Assembly: GCF_020166395.1 (NCBI RefSeq)
Contig: NZ_JAIQXU010000004.1
Location: 124,001 to 188,000, forward strand
DNA from: Deinococcus betulae
GTDB taxonomy: Bacteria; Deinococcota; Deinococci; Deinococcales; Deinococcaceae
Direction of reading: 5' to 3'
Length of the DNA: 64,000 nt
The translations under genes were made by a program, and so were the position numbers. Below, piece after piece: positions 25,660 to 33,212 of this stretch; positions within the stretch are counted from its first letter, which is position 1, and every line of letters starts with the position of its first letter. The notes beneath the pieces are model-generated. The model had not been told where the DNA came from. It searched no databases and saw nothing but the letters and a program-made list of their open reading frames with translations.

Positions 25660-28296
25660 ATGCGTCACGTTCATCTCTTGCTGGGCGCTCTTGTGCTGGG
25701 CAGTTGCGCCGCGCCTCAGACGGCCCCACCTCAAGCTGCGCCGGCCCCCGTAGTGGGCACGCCGGCCCCGGCCCCTTCACCCACCGAACCCGCCCCGGCC
25801 CTCGCGCACGAACTCACACCGCTGGGCACCGTGCAACTGGCCTTTTCGGGTCTCAATGACCCAGACGGCTTTACGGCCGAACTCGTGCCGCAGGCCCTGA
25901 CCGATATCGGCGGCATTCAACTTGAACCGCTGGCGACCAGTTCCTTTACCGTGGGCACGCGGGGCGCGGGCGGGATGCGCTACCTCTCGGCTTCTTTTCG
26001 GGTGCGAAATGCAGCGGCGGGCGGCGCCGCCTACGCTGTGGTCCGTCAGAACCTGACGCTGGTGGCCGCCAGTACCGCCAGCACCATCGGCGAGACAGCC
26101 ATCAGTGGCCTGCAGCGCTTTGACGGCAGCGCGGCCAGCCCAGCCATCGCCCAGAGCATCCTGCCCACCCACACCATGACCCTGGACCGCACCACGGACC
26201 TCGTGCGGCCCAAGCTGGGCGGCGAGGACCTGCAGGTGTTTGCCGAGGATGAGGTGAGTGTGGCCCCGGCCGGGGCGGTGCGCCTCTTTCCCTACGGTTT
26301 CGTGGTGCGGAAAAAAGGCGCCATCAATACCCGGCAACTGCCAGCCAGCCCGGCCACCGGACAATTTGACGGCGTGGTCACGGTGGCGGTCAAGCTGCCC
26401 CTCCAGGCCAACGCCGCCGATGACCCTTTCCGGTTCAGCATGAATTTTGCGGTGATGGACGACAGCCGCACCCGCGTCACCGAGAGCGTGGAGGAACAGG
26501 GCGCAAGTAGCGACGCGGCCGTTCGCGCTGGGGTGCTGGGGGCAAATACACCCATCATGACCCTCTGCGGCAGCAGCCTGAACACGGCCACAGGGCAATT
26601 TATCGGCTCGGCCACCACCGCTGGCAATACGGCACGTCTGGCCAAGTTGGGCGGCAATATCGCCCTGAAAAAGGTGGCCCTGGCCTACGGCGTGCCGGGC
26701 AATACCCGCCTGAGTGTCAACACGGCAGCAGGCCTGGCCAGCGCCTACAGCACATACAACGGCGCCGCACTGAGCTTTGGCAGTGGCAGCAGTCGCCGGG
26801 GGGGCAGCGTCACCCTGAACGCGGCTGGGGACTTCACGTTCGTGTCCAAAGCCGGGGACGGCGCCCCAGCGGTCACCGACCAACTGGTCTACCGGGTGGC
26901 CGATAACCAGGGATGCAGCAGCACTGACACCACCGCCGACGTGAATGTCAGCGGGCGCGTCTGGTTCGTCAACAACACTGGGGCGGCTGGGGACGGGCGG
27001 CAGACCACACCGTTTAACACCCTGTTGGCGGCACAGAACGCTTCTGCAGCGGGAGACTACCTGTATGTGGCGCAGGGGAACGGCACGACCAGTGGGCAGA
27101 ACAGCGGCCTCATCCTGAAAACTGGTCAGACCCTGATCGGTGCGGGCGCGGCCCTGACCATCGGGGGCGTCACATACGCCGCAGCGGGGCAACCAGCAAG
27201 CATCGGCAACAGCGGCGGCGTGGGCCTCACGGTGGCCCAGAACAATGCTGTCCAGGGCCTGAGCATCAGCGGCACGTCGGGAGGCGTCAGCGGCACGGGC
27301 TTTGGCACCCTGACCCTGACCGTGCCTAGCGTCGGCGCCTCCGCTGGTCCGGCCCTCAACCTGACCACTGGCACCCTGACGGCAACCCTAGACACCCTGA
27401 ACTCCAGCAACTCGGCGACTTCAGGCGCCTTGCTGACGGGCGTAGGCGGCACCCTGAGCGTCACGGGCACCGGCACGGCGGGCTCAGGCGGGACCCTTCA
27501 GGGAGCGGCGAACCACGGCGTCTCCATCTCGCCACAGAATCAGACCCTCACCGTCACCCTTGACCGCCTGAATATTCAGAACAACAGGGGAAACGGCCTT
27601 CTGGCCAGGACGACCAGCAATGAAACTGGACGCGCCCTGCTAACGGTCCGCAACAGCAGTTTCACCAGCAATGCCCAGGCAGCCCTGAGTGTCGAGCAGG
27701 CGGCCGCCAGCGCCTCGCGCACGGTGCTGATCGACAACACAGTCAACAACCTCACCTCAGACGGGAGCGGCTTCAGTGTCTCGACAGCCCACGCGGCGGC
27801 CCAGACCGACGAGTTCATCGCGCAGAACAACACCATCACGCTGGACCCCGGCAGAGGCAGCAGCACCATCGGTATCCGGGGCCTGGTCAGAGGACAGGGG
27901 ACGCTGCGCGCCAGTGCCAGCAGCAATACTGTGACGGGCTTCAGCGCCCACGGCTTGGCCTGGTATGCCCTGGCCAGCGGCGCGCGGGCCGACGTGACCA
28001 TGACCGGCAACCGCGCCAGTACGTCTTCAGGCAATGCCCTCGAAGGCGCGCTGGTTCAGGACGGCGAGGCGGCCATCAGCACAGAGGTCTGCCTCAATGC
28101 CAGTGGGAATGTGCTGTCCGGCCCTCCTGGTCTCGACTTTGATGGTCTCTATCTGTGGATTCCCTCGGGGACGCCCATGCAAATTCAGGGGCTCACCGGA
28201 AACGCCCGGAACTACCTTCAGGGCCAGAATCCAGGCACCACAGTCTTTGTGGACGGTGGCGCTGCCGCCGGCACCTGCGCTGTGCCAACACCCTAA
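25660..28296 (+). CDS. Large lipoprotein with beta-helix domain
   Basis: An 878-residue lipoprotein. The signal peptide ends LVLGSC (Cys at about 15), followed by an Ala/Pro-rich linker to about 45. Residues about 50-310 repeat the domain of the preceding gene (GTRGAGGMRYLSASFRVRNA, FPYGFVVRKKG, GQFDGVVTVAVKLPLQAN, FSMNFAVMDDSRTRVTESVEEQ). About 310-430 is an Ig-like region. From about 435 (VWFVNNTGAAGDGRQTTPFN) to the end lies a right-handed beta-helix of Gly/Asn/Thr-rich coils (NNAVQGLSISGTSGG, NIQNNRGNGL, NSSFTSNAQ), as in pectate-lyase-like adhesins and autotransporter passengers. GGAGG is 6 bases before ATG 25660. Probably a surface adhesin or polysaccharide-binding protein; no lyase catalytic residues identified. 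Confidence 0.78.
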   Translation: MRHVHLLLGALVLGSCAAPQTAPPQAAPAPVVGTPAPAPSPTEPAPALAHELTPLGTVQLAFSGLNDPDGFTAELVPQALTDIGGIQLEPLATSSFTVGTRGAGGMRYLSASFRVRNAAAGGAAYAVVRQNLTLVAASTASTIGETAISGLQRFDGSAASPAIAQSILPTHTMTLDRTTDLVRPKLGGEDLQVFAEDEVSVAPAGAVRLFPYGFVVRKKGAINTRQLPASPATGQFDGVVTVAVKLPLQANAADDPFRFSMNFAVMDDSRTRVTESVEEQGASSDAAVRAGVLGANTPIMTLCGSSLNTATGQFIGSATTAGNTARLAKLGGNIALKKVALAYGVPGNTRLSVNTAAGLASAYSTYNGAALSFGSGSSRRGGSVTLNAAGDFTFVSKAGDGAPAVTDQLVYRVADNQGCSSTDTTADVNVSGRVWFVNNTGAAGDGRQTTPFNTLLAAQNASAAGDYLYVAQGNGTTSGQNSGLILKTGQTLIGAGAALTIGGVTYAAAGQPASIGNSGGVGLTVAQNNAVQGLSISGTSGGVSGTGFGTLTLTVPSVGASAGPALNLTTGTLTATLDTLNSSNSATSGALLTGVGGTLSVTGTGTAGSGGTLQGAANHGVSISPQNQTLTVTLDRLNIQNNRGNGLLARTTSNETGRALLTVRNSSFTSNAQAALSVEQAAASASRTVLIDNTVNNLTSDGSGFSVSTAHAAAQTDEFIAQNNTITLDPGRGSSTIGIRGLVRGQGTLRASASSNTVTGFSAHGLAWYALASGARADVTMTGNRASTSSGNALEGALVQDGEAAISTEVCLNASGNVLSGPPGLDFDGLYLWIPSGTPMQIQGLTGNARNYLQGQNPGTTVFVDGGAAAGTCAVPTP

Positions 28297-28305
28297 AGGA
28301 CAGCC

Positions 28306-28815
28306 ATGCAAGAACCCTACATCGGTACGATCCAGATTTGCAGTTTTCCCTTTGCTCCTAAAGGCTGGGCTTTTTGCCAGGGGCAGACGTTGCCTATCGC
28401 CCAGAATCAGGCCCTGTTCGCCGTCCTGGGCACCAGTTACGGCGGCGACGGCCGCACCACCTTCGCCCTGCCCGACCTGCGCGGGCGTGTCCCACTGCAC
28501 TTCGGCACTCAGGGCAACCTGACTGTGACTGTCGGACAAACCGGCGGCGCCCCCACCCACACGCTGAGCCAGAACGAATTACCTCAGCACACCCATGGCC
28601 TGCAGGCGTCGTCTCAGGCGGCTAGTACCACCCTGCCCGACGGCGCGGCCCTGGCCAGTGCCCCTTTGTACGTCACCAGTGGCGGCTCGCTGAGCGCCCT
28701 GGCCAACACCACCCTCTCGCCGGCGGGAGGCAGTCAGCCGCACAACAACATGCCGCCTGTTCTGGCCCTAAATTTCATCATTGCCCTGCAGGGCATTTTT
28801 CCTTCTCGCTCTTAA
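28306..28815 (+). CDS. Tail-collar domain protein (MdpB-like), copy 1
   Basis: A 169-residue protein of the phage-tail-collar / 'microcystin-dependent protein' family. The N-terminal strand YIGTIQICSFPFAPKGWAFC leads to the conserved collar core LGTSYGGDGRTTFALPDLRGRVPLH and the C-terminal GGSQPHNNMPPVLALNFIIALQG. The family is named after phage short tail fibres, but such genes occur widely outside prophages, often as tandem triplets of unknown function. AAGGA precedes the ATG by 7 bases. No other phage genes are nearby, so this is not a prophage remnant. It likely forms a beta-rich trimer, perhaps with copies 2 and 3 (inference). Confidence 0.85.
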   Translation: MQEPYIGTIQICSFPFAPKGWAFCQGQTLPIAQNQALFAVLGTSYGGDGRTTFALPDLRGRVPLHFGTQGNLTVTVGQTGGAPTHTLSQNELPQHTHGLQASSQAASTTLPDGAALASAPLYVTSGGSLSALANTTLSPAGGSQPHNNMPPVLALNFIIALQGIFPSRS

Positions 28816-28829
28816 CATACGGAGATGCT

Positions 28830-29351
28830 GTGGAACCTTTTGTAGGAGAAATCAGGCTCTTTGGCGGCAACTTCGCTCCTGTCGGTTGGACCTTTTGTGA
28901 CGGTAGCCTCCTGAATATCTCGGACTACGAGACGCTCTATACCCTCATTGGCACGACCTATGGAGGCGACGGGCAGACAAACTTTGCCGTCCCGGACCTG
29001 CGGGGCCGCCTGCCGGTGCATATGGGCACGCAGCAGGGCAACACCCTGGCGCTGGGCCAGACCACCGGCAGCGAAACAGTCACGCTGAATAGCACGCAGA
29101 TGCCGGTGCATGGTCACGCCCTGCAGGCCAGCTCTCAGACTGCACCAGCCGGAGGCGGCGTCACCGCCGGCGCCTTTCTGGCGCAGCCCGAGGCCGGCGA
29201 GCTGTATGCCGGCACTGGCCGGCGCCCAAAGACCCTGAGTCCCCAGACCATTGGGGTCAGCGGCGGCAGTCAGCCGCACTCCAATCAGTCGCCGTATCTG
29301 TGCGTCAACTTCATCATTTCGCTCTTCGGGATTTACCCGTCTCAGGGCTGA
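28830..29351 (+). CDS. Tail-collar domain protein (MdpB-like), copy 2
   Basis: A 173-residue paralogue of the preceding protein, 14 bases downstream. Start is GTG 28830 with GGAG 7 bases upstream. Core motifs: FVGEIRLFGGNFAPVGWTFC, LIGTTYGGDGQTNFAVPDLRGRLPVHMG, and the ending GGSQPHSNQSPYLCVNFIISLFGIYP. The middle (residues about 95-135) differs most between the three copies, suggesting that each presents a different loop at the tip. No signal peptide is present, so export, if any, needs a dedicated route. Confidence 0.85.
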   Translation: MEPFVGEIRLFGGNFAPVGWTFCDGSLLNISDYETLYTLIGTTYGGDGQTNFAVPDLRGRLPVHMGTQQGNTLALGQTTGSETVTLNSTQMPVHGHALQASSQTAPAGGGVTAGAFLAQPEAGELYAGTGRRPKTLSPQTIGVSGGSQPHSNQSPYLCVNFIISLFGIYPSQG

Positions 29352-29358
29352 GGCAGTC

Positions 29359-29874
29359 ATGGAACCTTTTTTAGGCGAAATTCAGATGTTTGCAGGCAAC
29401 TTCGCGCCCCGGGGCTGGGCCCTGTGTAACGGTCAGCTCCTGCCCCTTTCACAGAACACAGCGCTGTTTTCTCTGCTTGGCACCACCTATGGGGGTGACG
29501 GGCGCACCACCTTTGCCCTTCCCAACCTTCAGGCCGCCAGTCCTATGGCGCCGGGCCAGGGACCGGGGCTCTCGTTCCATCAACTGGGCGAGCAAGGTGG
29601 CAGCGCGGCCGTCACCCTGCTGAACCAGGAGATGCCAGCCCACATACACACCGTCAATGCCTTTGACATTCCGGGCACCAGCCCAGTGCCCACCGACCGC
29701 TCCCTGGCCCGGAGCGTGCAGTTCAACGCCTATGCACCTCAGACACCAGGCACCGTCCTGAACACCAGCAGCGTCAGCGTCACCGGGGCGGCCCAGCCTC
29801 ACAACAATATGCCCCCCTACCTGACCATCACTTTCATCATTGCGCTCCAGGGCATCTTTCCGCAGCGGCCCTGA
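29359..29874 (+). CDS. Tail-collar domain protein (MdpB-like), copy 3
   Basis: A 171-residue third paralogue, 7 bases downstream of copy 2. ATG 29359 is preceded by GAGG at 7 bases; the longer open frame back to 29251 overlaps copy 2 and is not used. Motifs: FLGEIQMFAGNFAPRGWALC, LLGTTYGGDGRTTFALPNLQ, ending GAAQPHNNMPPYLTITFIIALQGIFP. Here the usual RGR after LPxL is replaced by QAAS, and the middle loop is longer. It belongs to the same operon as the two lipoproteins. Confidence 0.85.
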   Translation: MEPFLGEIQMFAGNFAPRGWALCNGQLLPLSQNTALFSLLGTTYGGDGRTTFALPNLQAASPMAPGQGPGLSFHQLGEQGGSAAVTLLNQEMPAHIHTVNAFDIPGTSPVPTDRSLARSVQFNAYAPQTPGTVLNTSSVSVTGAAQPHNNMPPYLTITFIIALQGIFPQRP

Positions 29875-29910
29875 ACCCTTTCGTCTGAGTCTCACCCCCG
29901 AGGAGAATTC

Positions 29911-29940
29911 ATGTTTGCCCTTCCCCGCTGGCCGCTATGA
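29911..29940 (+). CDS. Nine-codon upstream frame coupled to next gene
   Basis: GAGGAG at 29900-29905 precedes an ATG at 29911 by 5 bases. The frame encodes nine residues (MFALPRWPL) and its TGA overlaps the ATG of the Tat-exported protein (ATGA at 29937-29940). The next gene has no good ribosome binding site of its own, so ribosomes probably load here and restart. It may be a coupling leader or the scar of a frameshift; the peptide itself need not have a role. Confidence 0.4.
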   Translation: MFALPRWPL

Positions 29941-31058
29941 CCCCACCTTCCCGCCGCAGTGTCCTGAAAGCCGCTGCCCTGGTGCCCGCCCTGTTCGGAG
30001 CTGGCCAGGCGCGCGCTGTGGCCGTGCGCCCCCTCCACCTGGCAGCCCTGGTGCCCGAGCATGACAGCGTGCCCGGCTTTACTGCTGCATTTTTAGCAGG
30101 GCTGCGCTCGGCTCTGGACACCACCAGAATTGTCCTGCAGGTTACGGCCAGTGGCCCGCGCCCCAGCCAGCTGCGCCGGGCTGCAGAGGAGGTCTTGCAA
30201 GGCACCCCCGACCTGCTGCTGACCCTGGGCGACGGCCTTCCCGACCTGCTGTCGGACGTTCTGCCCCTGGCTGGCCTTCCCACCGTGGCTGCCGGTGCGG
30301 GTGTGGCGCCCACCCGCATGACCGGGCGCCCCGGCCTGCTGACCGCCACCCTGCACGCCTGGGAAGCCGAGTGGCTGCTGGGACAGACCTTGGCCCAGCG
30401 CCGCCTGCCCACTTTCCTGCTCATGAGCCAGCAGGACAGCGGGTACGACCTGCCCCTGGCCTTCAGCCGGGGGCTGCTGGCGGCGGGCGGCACTCTGAGT
30501 GGCAGCGGCCTGATCGAGACGGCAGCAGACCAGCGCGACCTGATTCACAGGGCGCAGAGTTCAGGCGCGCAGCACCTCCATCTTCAGGACACGGCGCAGC
30601 ATCATGCGCTCGCTCTCCTGCGCGCCGCACGGGCGGCCGGCCTGACCGTCACCACCACCGCTCTCAGTGCCACCCCGGCGCCAGCCGAGCGGATCAGCAC
30701 TGTGGCTGACACAGGCAGCGCCCTGTGGGGTGGCTTTCAGAGGGCCGTTGGGCCTCACGCTTCGCACCCAGCGGCGGCGCTAGGCCACGATATTGGGCTC
30801 TGGATAACCCACAGCGCCGCGCAATTGCCCCAGCCCAGCCCAGTGGCCTTGATAGCCGCCCTGAGTGCCCAGCAGTTTGCTGGTCTGCGCGGCGCGCTGT
30901 ATGTGACGGCCGACGGGCACCTCAGCGCGCCGCTGGCCCTGCACACCCCGGGTCGCGCGGCCCAGCCCATGATGAACCGACCCCACGCCACAGCCCTGGC
31001 TTCTGGTGAGCTGCGCAGTGGTCATCTGTTCGCTTTTCCACACGCCTTTCCAGGCTAA
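29937..31058 (+). CDS. Tat-exported periplasmic binding protein-like
   Basis: A 373-residue protein with a Tat-type signal (SRRSVLKAAALVPALFGAG, cleavage after about residue 26). The mature part resembles type I periplasmic binding proteins of the LivK class: PLHLAALVPEHDSVPGFTAAFLAGL at the start, GTPDLLLTLGDGLPD, LPTVAAGAGVAPTRMTG, and a second lobe with FLLMSQQDSGYDLPLAFSRGLL. No permease or ATPase is nearby; the gene closes the lipoprotein and collar-protein operon, 62 bases after copy 3. Folded export suggests a bound cofactor or early folding. It could be the ligand-sensing part of that surface system (inference). Confidence 0.7.
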   Translation: MTPPSRRSVLKAAALVPALFGAGQARAVAVRPLHLAALVPEHDSVPGFTAAFLAGLRSALDTTRIVLQVTASGPRPSQLRRAAEEVLQGTPDLLLTLGDGLPDLLSDVLPLAGLPTVAAGAGVAPTRMTGRPGLLTATLHAWEAEWLLGQTLAQRRLPTFLLMSQQDSGYDLPLAFSRGLLAAGGTLSGSGLIETAADQRDLIHRAQSSGAQHLHLQDTAQHHALALLRAARAAGLTVTTTALSATPAPAERISTVADTGSALWGGFQRAVGPHASHPAAALGHDIGLWITHSAAQLPQPSPVALIAALSAQQFAGLRGALYVTADGHLSAPLALHTPGRAAQPMMNRPHATALASGELRSGHLFAFPHAFPG

Positions 31059-31067
31059 AGCCAGCCA

Positions 31068-31113
31068 AAAGCAGAAGGCGACGCACCGAATGTTCTGCGT
31101 CGCCTCCTGCTTT
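31068..31113. terminator. Bidirectional terminator
   Basis: A long hairpin: AAAGCAG, two unpaired bases, GGCGACGCA, a 10-base loop, then TGCGTCGCC, two bases, CTGCTTT. A- and T-rich ends flank both sides. It separates the convergent Tat-exported protein gene and the replication initiator gene. Confidence 0.75.
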
Positions 31114-31119
31114 CGTCGC

Positions 31120-32526
31120 TCAGTTGGACCGGGGGAAGTTGAGACTCAATCGCGTGCGAAGGTCGCGCACAATGGCACTCTTTTGCCCACTGCTGATGCC
31201 CTTAATGACCCAGGCCTTGATCTCCAGTGGGTCTTCCAACTGCTCATCCAGTGCTAGACGCAGAGTATCCAGTTCCTGCAATTTCAGATCGTTGCGAAAC
31301 AGGAAAGTCAGGGTCCGCATCACTTCTTCCACCTGTTTGGCTCTGGGGTGAGCCCTCAAACGGGCATCCTCGTCAATTTCCTCTTCAGAAGCACCAGAAG
31401 GCCCCTCGAACAGGGTAGGCTGGGGCTGTGTCGCTGTTTTACTTCGCTGAGCCTTCTGGGCCGGTTTCTGAGGCGGCGTGACCCCTTCAGGCACAACGTA
31501 TTTACTCGGGTGCTTGAGAACATCTACAAAGAAGGCGGGTCTGGACCGGGGCTTGTAGCCTGTGGCCAGAATAGCTTTACATCGTCCTGCAGCATCTTCC
31601 ACCGCCACCTCGCCGTACTCACGCACCAGCTGGAGGGCGCGTGTCTGGGTCACACCGAGGTCAGCGAGTTCCTGGAGCAGCGCAGGGTCCGGCGGAATAA
31701 ACGCCTCTCCAAAGGTGTATTGCAGCACTTTCTTTTTGCCGCGTCCCACGTATTCCACGCTCTTGAGGAACCCTTTTTCCAGCAATTCCTCGTGGGCAGC
31801 GTCCAGCGTACGCTGAGCCATGCTGGGCCGGTCAGTCACGATTTTGCAGGCCTCGGCCCATTCCATCAGGCCCACCTGATACGCCATCGCCACAGCGTCT
31901 GGATTTTCAGGGTCGCGGCGCTGGGCGTCCAGCAGGCGGTACAGCGCGCGGGTCGGGGGACGGCGAAGGGTCTGCATGAACGACAGGTCCAGTGATTTGA
32001 GGAACCCAGCCCGCACACTGCGGGCAATTTCCTGCGGCAGCGTGATGCGCAGCACACTGGTGGCGTCCAGCCGGTCGGCCTGTCCCGAAGTGAATTCGAT
32101 GCGGTCGATGTACCGAAAATTCACATTGGTCCAGCGGCCGCGGGGATGATCTCGCCACCCTTCCGAAATAAAATATGTGGTGGTGGTCAGTCTTTTTAGA
32201 CTTTCATCAAGAGCCGAATAGTACCGGCCGCTGGTATCCAAGCCTGCCATTTGCAGCAGCTGATAGGGCGTACAGGTGACGACGCCGTCGCCCAGTGAAC
32301 CCTGGTCAATGTACAGGTTGACCAGAGCTGCGCTGATGTCAGTGTCGATGCCGTGGGGTACGCCGTACTCGGGGAGGGCCTGGCAGGTCACACGGTAACG
32401 GCGGTCGCCGTCTTCGAGTTCCACGCTCCAATCACGGTAGTCAGCCGGAATGCGTTCCTGCACGCTGATGAGACTCAACCGAGCGATGTTGAGTTCGTCA
32501 AAGTGTCTGATGCCCTTGTCTGCCAC
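31120..32526 (-). CDS. repA: Replication initiator protein (RepA/RPA type)
   Basis: A 468-residue initiator resembling the 'replication initiator protein A' family of Deinococcus plasmids and secondary chromosomes. Near residue 50-70 it has YGVPHGIDTDISAALVNLYID, typical of that family. A winged-helix region follows (LLQMAGLDTSGRYYSALDESLKRLTTTTYF, then SLDLSFMQTLRRPPTRALYRLLDAQRR). A charged C-terminal part may mediate oligomerisation. I start at GTG 32526, with a run of six G just upstream. The frame stays open for 111 more codons only because the iterons translate as a repeated YRTSCAV-like peptide; that part is not coding. It binds the adjacent iterons to start replication (inference from family and position). 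Confidence 0.85.
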   Translation of the reverse strand: MADKGIRHFDELNIARLSLISVQERIPADYRDWSVELEDGDRRYRVTCQALPEYGVPHGIDTDISAALVNLYIDQGSLGDGVVTCTPYQLLQMAGLDTSGRYYSALDESLKRLTTTTYFISEGWRDHPRGRWTNVNFRYIDRIEFTSGQADRLDATSVLRITLPQEIARSVRAGFLKSLDLSFMQTLRRPPTRALYRLLDAQRRDPENPDAVAMAYQVGLMEWAEACKIVTDRPSMAQRTLDAAHEELLEKGFLKSVEYVGRGKKKVLQYTFGEAFIPPDPALLQELADLGVTQTRALQLVREYGEVAVEDAAGRCKAILATGYKPRSRPAFFVDVLKHPSKYVVPEGVTPPQKPAQKAQRSKTATQPQPTLFEGPSGASEEEIDEDARLRAHPRAKQVEEVMRTLTFLFRNDLKLQELDTLRLALDEQLEDPLEIKAWVIKGISSGQKSAIVRDLRTRLSLNFPRSN

Positions 32527-32643
32527 TGCCCCCCCTGTTGTTGTTTTTCTTTTAGATGTTTTTATCTCTTTTAAAAGATATATGTTGACAACCACAAGCG
32601 GCCTGCCCCGACGCGCGCCAGGAGCAGAAAAAAGTGAACAAAC

Positions 32644-33128
32644 GGCGCAAGATGTCCGATAGTTTGGCGCAAGATGTCCGATAGTTTTGGGGTGTTTTTG
32701 GCGCAAGATGTCCGATAGCTGCGCCCAAACGGCGCAAGATGTCCGATAGTTTTGGCGCAAGATGTCCGATAGGTAGAGGAAGAAAACGGCGCAAGATGTC
32801 CGATATTCAGTTGGCTGAACGGCGCAAGATGTCCGATAGTTGCGACTTAAACGGCGCAAGATGTCCGATACCCTCTCCTACAAGGAGAAGCCAACCTTTC
32901 GATCCTGTCTGGGACGGCATCGCCTGCAAAACGGCGCAAGATGTCCGATACGAGCCGATTTTGAAACGGCGCAAGATGTCCGATAGGTAGTTTTAATGTT
33001 TATAGCTAAAAATAGTATAATTTATAGTTTAATAGCTTAATAATCTCAGCCTACTTTCTCCTCCTCCGTCTTTTCTGCTCCCCTCTGCCTCCTACCAAGG
33101 TTTCAAAAACGGCGCAAGATGTCCGATA
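32644..33128 (+). repeat. Eleven iterons of the replication origin
   Basis: Eleven identical copies of GGCGCAAGATGTCCGATA start at 32644, 32666, 32700, 32731, 32754, 32788, 32821, 32853, 32933, 32968 and 33111, all in the same orientation. Most are preceded by AAAC or TTT and followed by G or C. Start-to-start distances of the first eight are 22, 34, 31, 23, 34, 33 and 32, close to multiples of 11, so most copies face the same side of the helix. Position beside repA and parAB marks this as an iteron-type origin. Confidence 0.92.
32986..33047. other. AT-rich DNA unwinding element
   Basis: The 60 bases between iterons 10 and 11 are almost entirely A and T (TATAGCTAAAAATAGTATAA-like sequence), in sharp contrast with the GC-rich surroundings. 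Next to iterons this is the expected site of strand opening. I do not see a convincing DnaA box. Confidence 0.7.
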
Positions 33129-33141
33129 CCCATGCTCCTTT

Positions 33142-33161
33142 TGCTCGTCACGTGACGAGCA
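33142..33161. promoter_or_regulatory. 20-bp perfect palindrome upstream of parA (parS or operator candidate)
   Basis: TGCTCGTCACGTGACGAGCA is a perfect palindrome with no spacer, 14 bases after the last iteron and 52 bases before the parA start. Centromere-like parS sites and ParB operators are usually palindromes of this size beside parAB. Only one copy was noticed in the window. Confidence 0.55.
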
Positions 33162-33212
33162 CACTCAGCGCTTGAGAGCAAACTCCCTCCCGGCGCGCTA
33201 ATCTGAGCGGTA

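Noticed and set aside
28306..29874. Prophage remnant
   Set aside because: Collar-domain proteins alone suggest phage tails, but no other phage gene is near and tandem collar triplets occur outside phages.
30800..30815. DnaA box near the origin
   Set aside because: GGATAACCCACA only partly matches the TTATCCACA consensus and lies inside a coding gene away from the iterons.
32527..32859. 111-codon N-terminal extension of the replication initiator
   Set aside because: The frame is open only because the iterons translate without stops into a repeated YRTSCAV-like peptide; the GTG at 32526 with a G-rich ribosome binding site fits the family N-terminus.
32644..33128. CRISPR array
   Set aside because: Repeats are 18 bp with irregular spacers of 4 to 125 bases, there are no cas genes, and the site is flanked by repA and parA; it is an iteron array.
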